Of a stretch of 64,000 nucleotides of DNA, positions 62,927-64,000 are shown one piece after another. The notes beneath the pieces were generated by a model. It was not told the origin of the DNA and ran no database searches. It was given only the letters and a program-made list of their open reading frames with translations. Each line of letters opens with the position of its first letter. Position 1 is the first letter of the stretch. The translations under genes and the position numbers were made by a program. Source of the stretch: Deltaproteobacteria bacterium (GTDB lineage Bacteria > Desulfobacterota > Desulfomonilia > UBA1062); assembly GCA_029552245.1 (NCBI GenBank), contig JAKPDW010000021.1:78356-142355 (forward strand). Reading direction: 5' to 3'.

Positions 62927-64000
62927 GCGCTTGCTGCTGGCGACGGGCTCCCTGACAGCGGGGGGCGCGGAGCGTGTCTGCAGCGAGATGGCCAACTGGT
63001 GGTGCGGCCAAGGCCGGCACGTCGCGGTCATGACCACCGAGAACGCCTATCCCGACCACTACAGCCTGGCCCGAGGCGTCAGGCGGATCACCTTCGACTG
63101 GCAGCTGCCGCGCACCCGCCTGCACATCCCCTGGCAGCACGTCAAGAACAAGCTCACCGTGCGCAGGGCGGTTCTCGAGTTCTCCCCAGGCGCAGTCATA
63201 AGCTTCATGGACACGAACAACGTGCGGACGTTGATTGCGCTTGCGGGGACTGGGGTGCCGGTGATCGCGTGCGAGCGCACCGACCCGAGGCACCACGACA
63301 TCGGCCTCTACTGGTCGTTCATGAGGCGCGTCACCTACCCCTTGTGCAGCGCCCTGGTGGTCCAGACCGAGGCGGTGGCGGCATCGTGGGCAAGAAGGGT
63401 GGTCCCCGCCCGCAAGGTGGCCGTGATCCCCAACTTCGTCCGCACCATGCCCGAGACCGAAGAAACCGGCCCTCTCCACGACGAGCCCGTCATCCTCACC
63501 GTGGGAAGGCTCGGGAGGGAAAAGGGCCACGACCTCCTCATCAGGGCCTTCGCAGCCCTCGGAGAGGTCCGCACGGGCTGGAGACTCGTCATCCTCGGAG
63601 AGGGAAAGGAAAGGAAGAACCTCGAGCGGCTCGCATCCAGCCTCGGCATCCAGGACTCCGTCCTCATGCCGGGTGTCGTGCCGGAACCGGCCCACTGGCT
63701 CTACAAGGCCCCCATCTTCGTCCTCCCTTCCCGCTACGAGGGATTCCCCAACGCCCTGCTCGAGGCCATGGCCGCAGGCTGCGCCGTGATCGCGGCCGAC
63801 TGCCCGAGCGGGCCCGCGGAGATCGTCAAGAACGACCACAACGGCATCCTCGTCCCCACCGAGGACGTCCCGGCCCTCTGTGCCGCCATGAAACGCCTCA
63901 TCCTCGCCAAAGACCTCAGAGACCACCTCGGCCGCAACGCCGCCCACGTCTCCTCCACCTTCTCCCAACACACCATCATGCAGGCATGGGACAGCCTCGT
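62919..64000 (+). CDS. GT4-family glycosyltransferase, cut by window end
   Basis: The ATG at 62919 opens a frame that runs off the window after about 360 residues: MPERLLLATGSLTAGGAERVCSEMANWW at the start (GGAERV is the donor loop of GT4 enzymes), VISFMDTNNVRTLIALAG, CERTDPRH and a C-terminal domain with ILTVGRLGREKGHDLLIRAF. PVHWLYKAP-like and FVLPSRYEGFPNALLEAMAAGCAVIAADCPSGPAEIV blocks follow. The N-acetylgalactosamine transferases of the PglA/PglJ type share these motifs. It overlaps the ABC gene by 8 bp, so flippase and transferase are coupled in one glycan assembly operon. The C-terminus is missing only because of the window edge. Confidence 0.92.
   Translation, partial: MPERLLLATGSLTAGGAERVCSEMANWWCGQGRHVAVMTTENAYPDHYSLARGVRRITFDWQLPRTRLHIPWQHVKNKLTVRRAVLEFSPGAVISFMDTNNVRTLIALAGTGVPVIACERTDPRHHDIGLYWSFMRRVTYPLCSALVVQTEAVAASWARRVVPARKVAVIPNFVRTMPETEETGPLHDEPVILTVGRLGREKGHDLLIRAFAALGEVRTGWRLVILGEGKERKNLERLASSLGIQDSVLMPGVVPEPAHWLYKAPIFVLPSRYEGFPNALLEAMAAGCAVIAADCPSGPAEIVKNDHNGILVPTEDVPALCAAMKRLILAKDLRDHLGRNAAHVSSTFSQHTIMQAWDSL

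Overview
The window is GC-rich, densely packed DNA with the gene content of an anaerobic deltaproteobacterium (Desulfobacterota sensu lato). Pointers are a DHPS with the extended N-terminal domain, a lysC-cimA pair (isoleucine via citramalate), a TP0108-type phosphofructokinase, a GH57 glucan enzyme, type IV pilus motor genes, parts of an exosortase/PEP-CTERM system and an acyl-CoA degradation cluster. No species can be named. About 11 kb of the 64 kb is non-coding, much of it in GC-rich spacers of 300-1100 bp.

Layout. 1-490: 3' end of a PilQ-like secretin with an in-frame TAG, then a strong terminator. 654-8020: housekeeping run yfgM-like, ftsH, folP, acpS, tsaE, lysC, cimA. 8424-11902: small unknown genes, tRNA-Lys and tRNA-Glu, and an HD-GYP response regulator. 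11999-16303: pilB-pilT-pilC plus a small membrane protein. 16523-24619 (minus): ChbG-like deacetylase, BCAM0308-family protein, birA, valS, an acidic protein with a 52-residue tandem repeat, and pfk. 24795-28560 (plus): small helical protein, a frameshifted lipoamide-dehydrogenase-like gene, hisI, hisG, map. 29173-38899: EpsB-type sugar transferase, YugP-like protease, PrsT-like TPR lipoprotein, rsmE, GH57 enzyme and a PEP-CTERM protein behind a good sigma-54 promoter. 39729-43650: tRNA-Met, P1 peptidase, dnaX, two tRNA-Ser genes, tadA. 43918-48462 (minus): three genes covering the four activities of UDP-GlcNAc(3NAc)A synthesis (WbpA/B/E/D-like), with an in-frame TGA in the dehydrogenase. 48890-58989: a catabolic or acyl-processing region. 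59534-64000: two glycosyltransferases flanking an ABC flippase-type transporter.

How the genes work together. The most coherent block is the minus-strand set CaiB-type CoA-transferase, HMG-CoA-synthase-like/DUF35 fusion, SCP-x-type thiolase, two hot-dog (MaoC-type) proteins and an SDR of the peroxisomal multifunctional type. It reads as an (R)-specific beta-oxidation-like or condensation module lacking its own acyl-CoA dehydrogenase. Next to it sits an electron-transfer pair, an FAD oxidoreductase and an FNR/[2Fe-2S] reductase. A near-consensus sigma-70 promoter with a perfect 20-bp palindrome lies upstream of the first gene. The second theme is the cell surface: sugar transferase, PrsT and PEP-CTERM substrate, the diacetamido-uronic acid genes, and the terminal glycosyltransferase/ABC cluster.

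Oddities. Three genes carry a single disruption (TAG, TGA, one-base frameshift), which suggests either sequence errors or recent decay. Several long spacers hold pairs or short runs of degenerate, often palindromic units spaced 59-76 bp apart. The clearest run is at 37828-38041 and resembles a decayed CRISPR or REP array.
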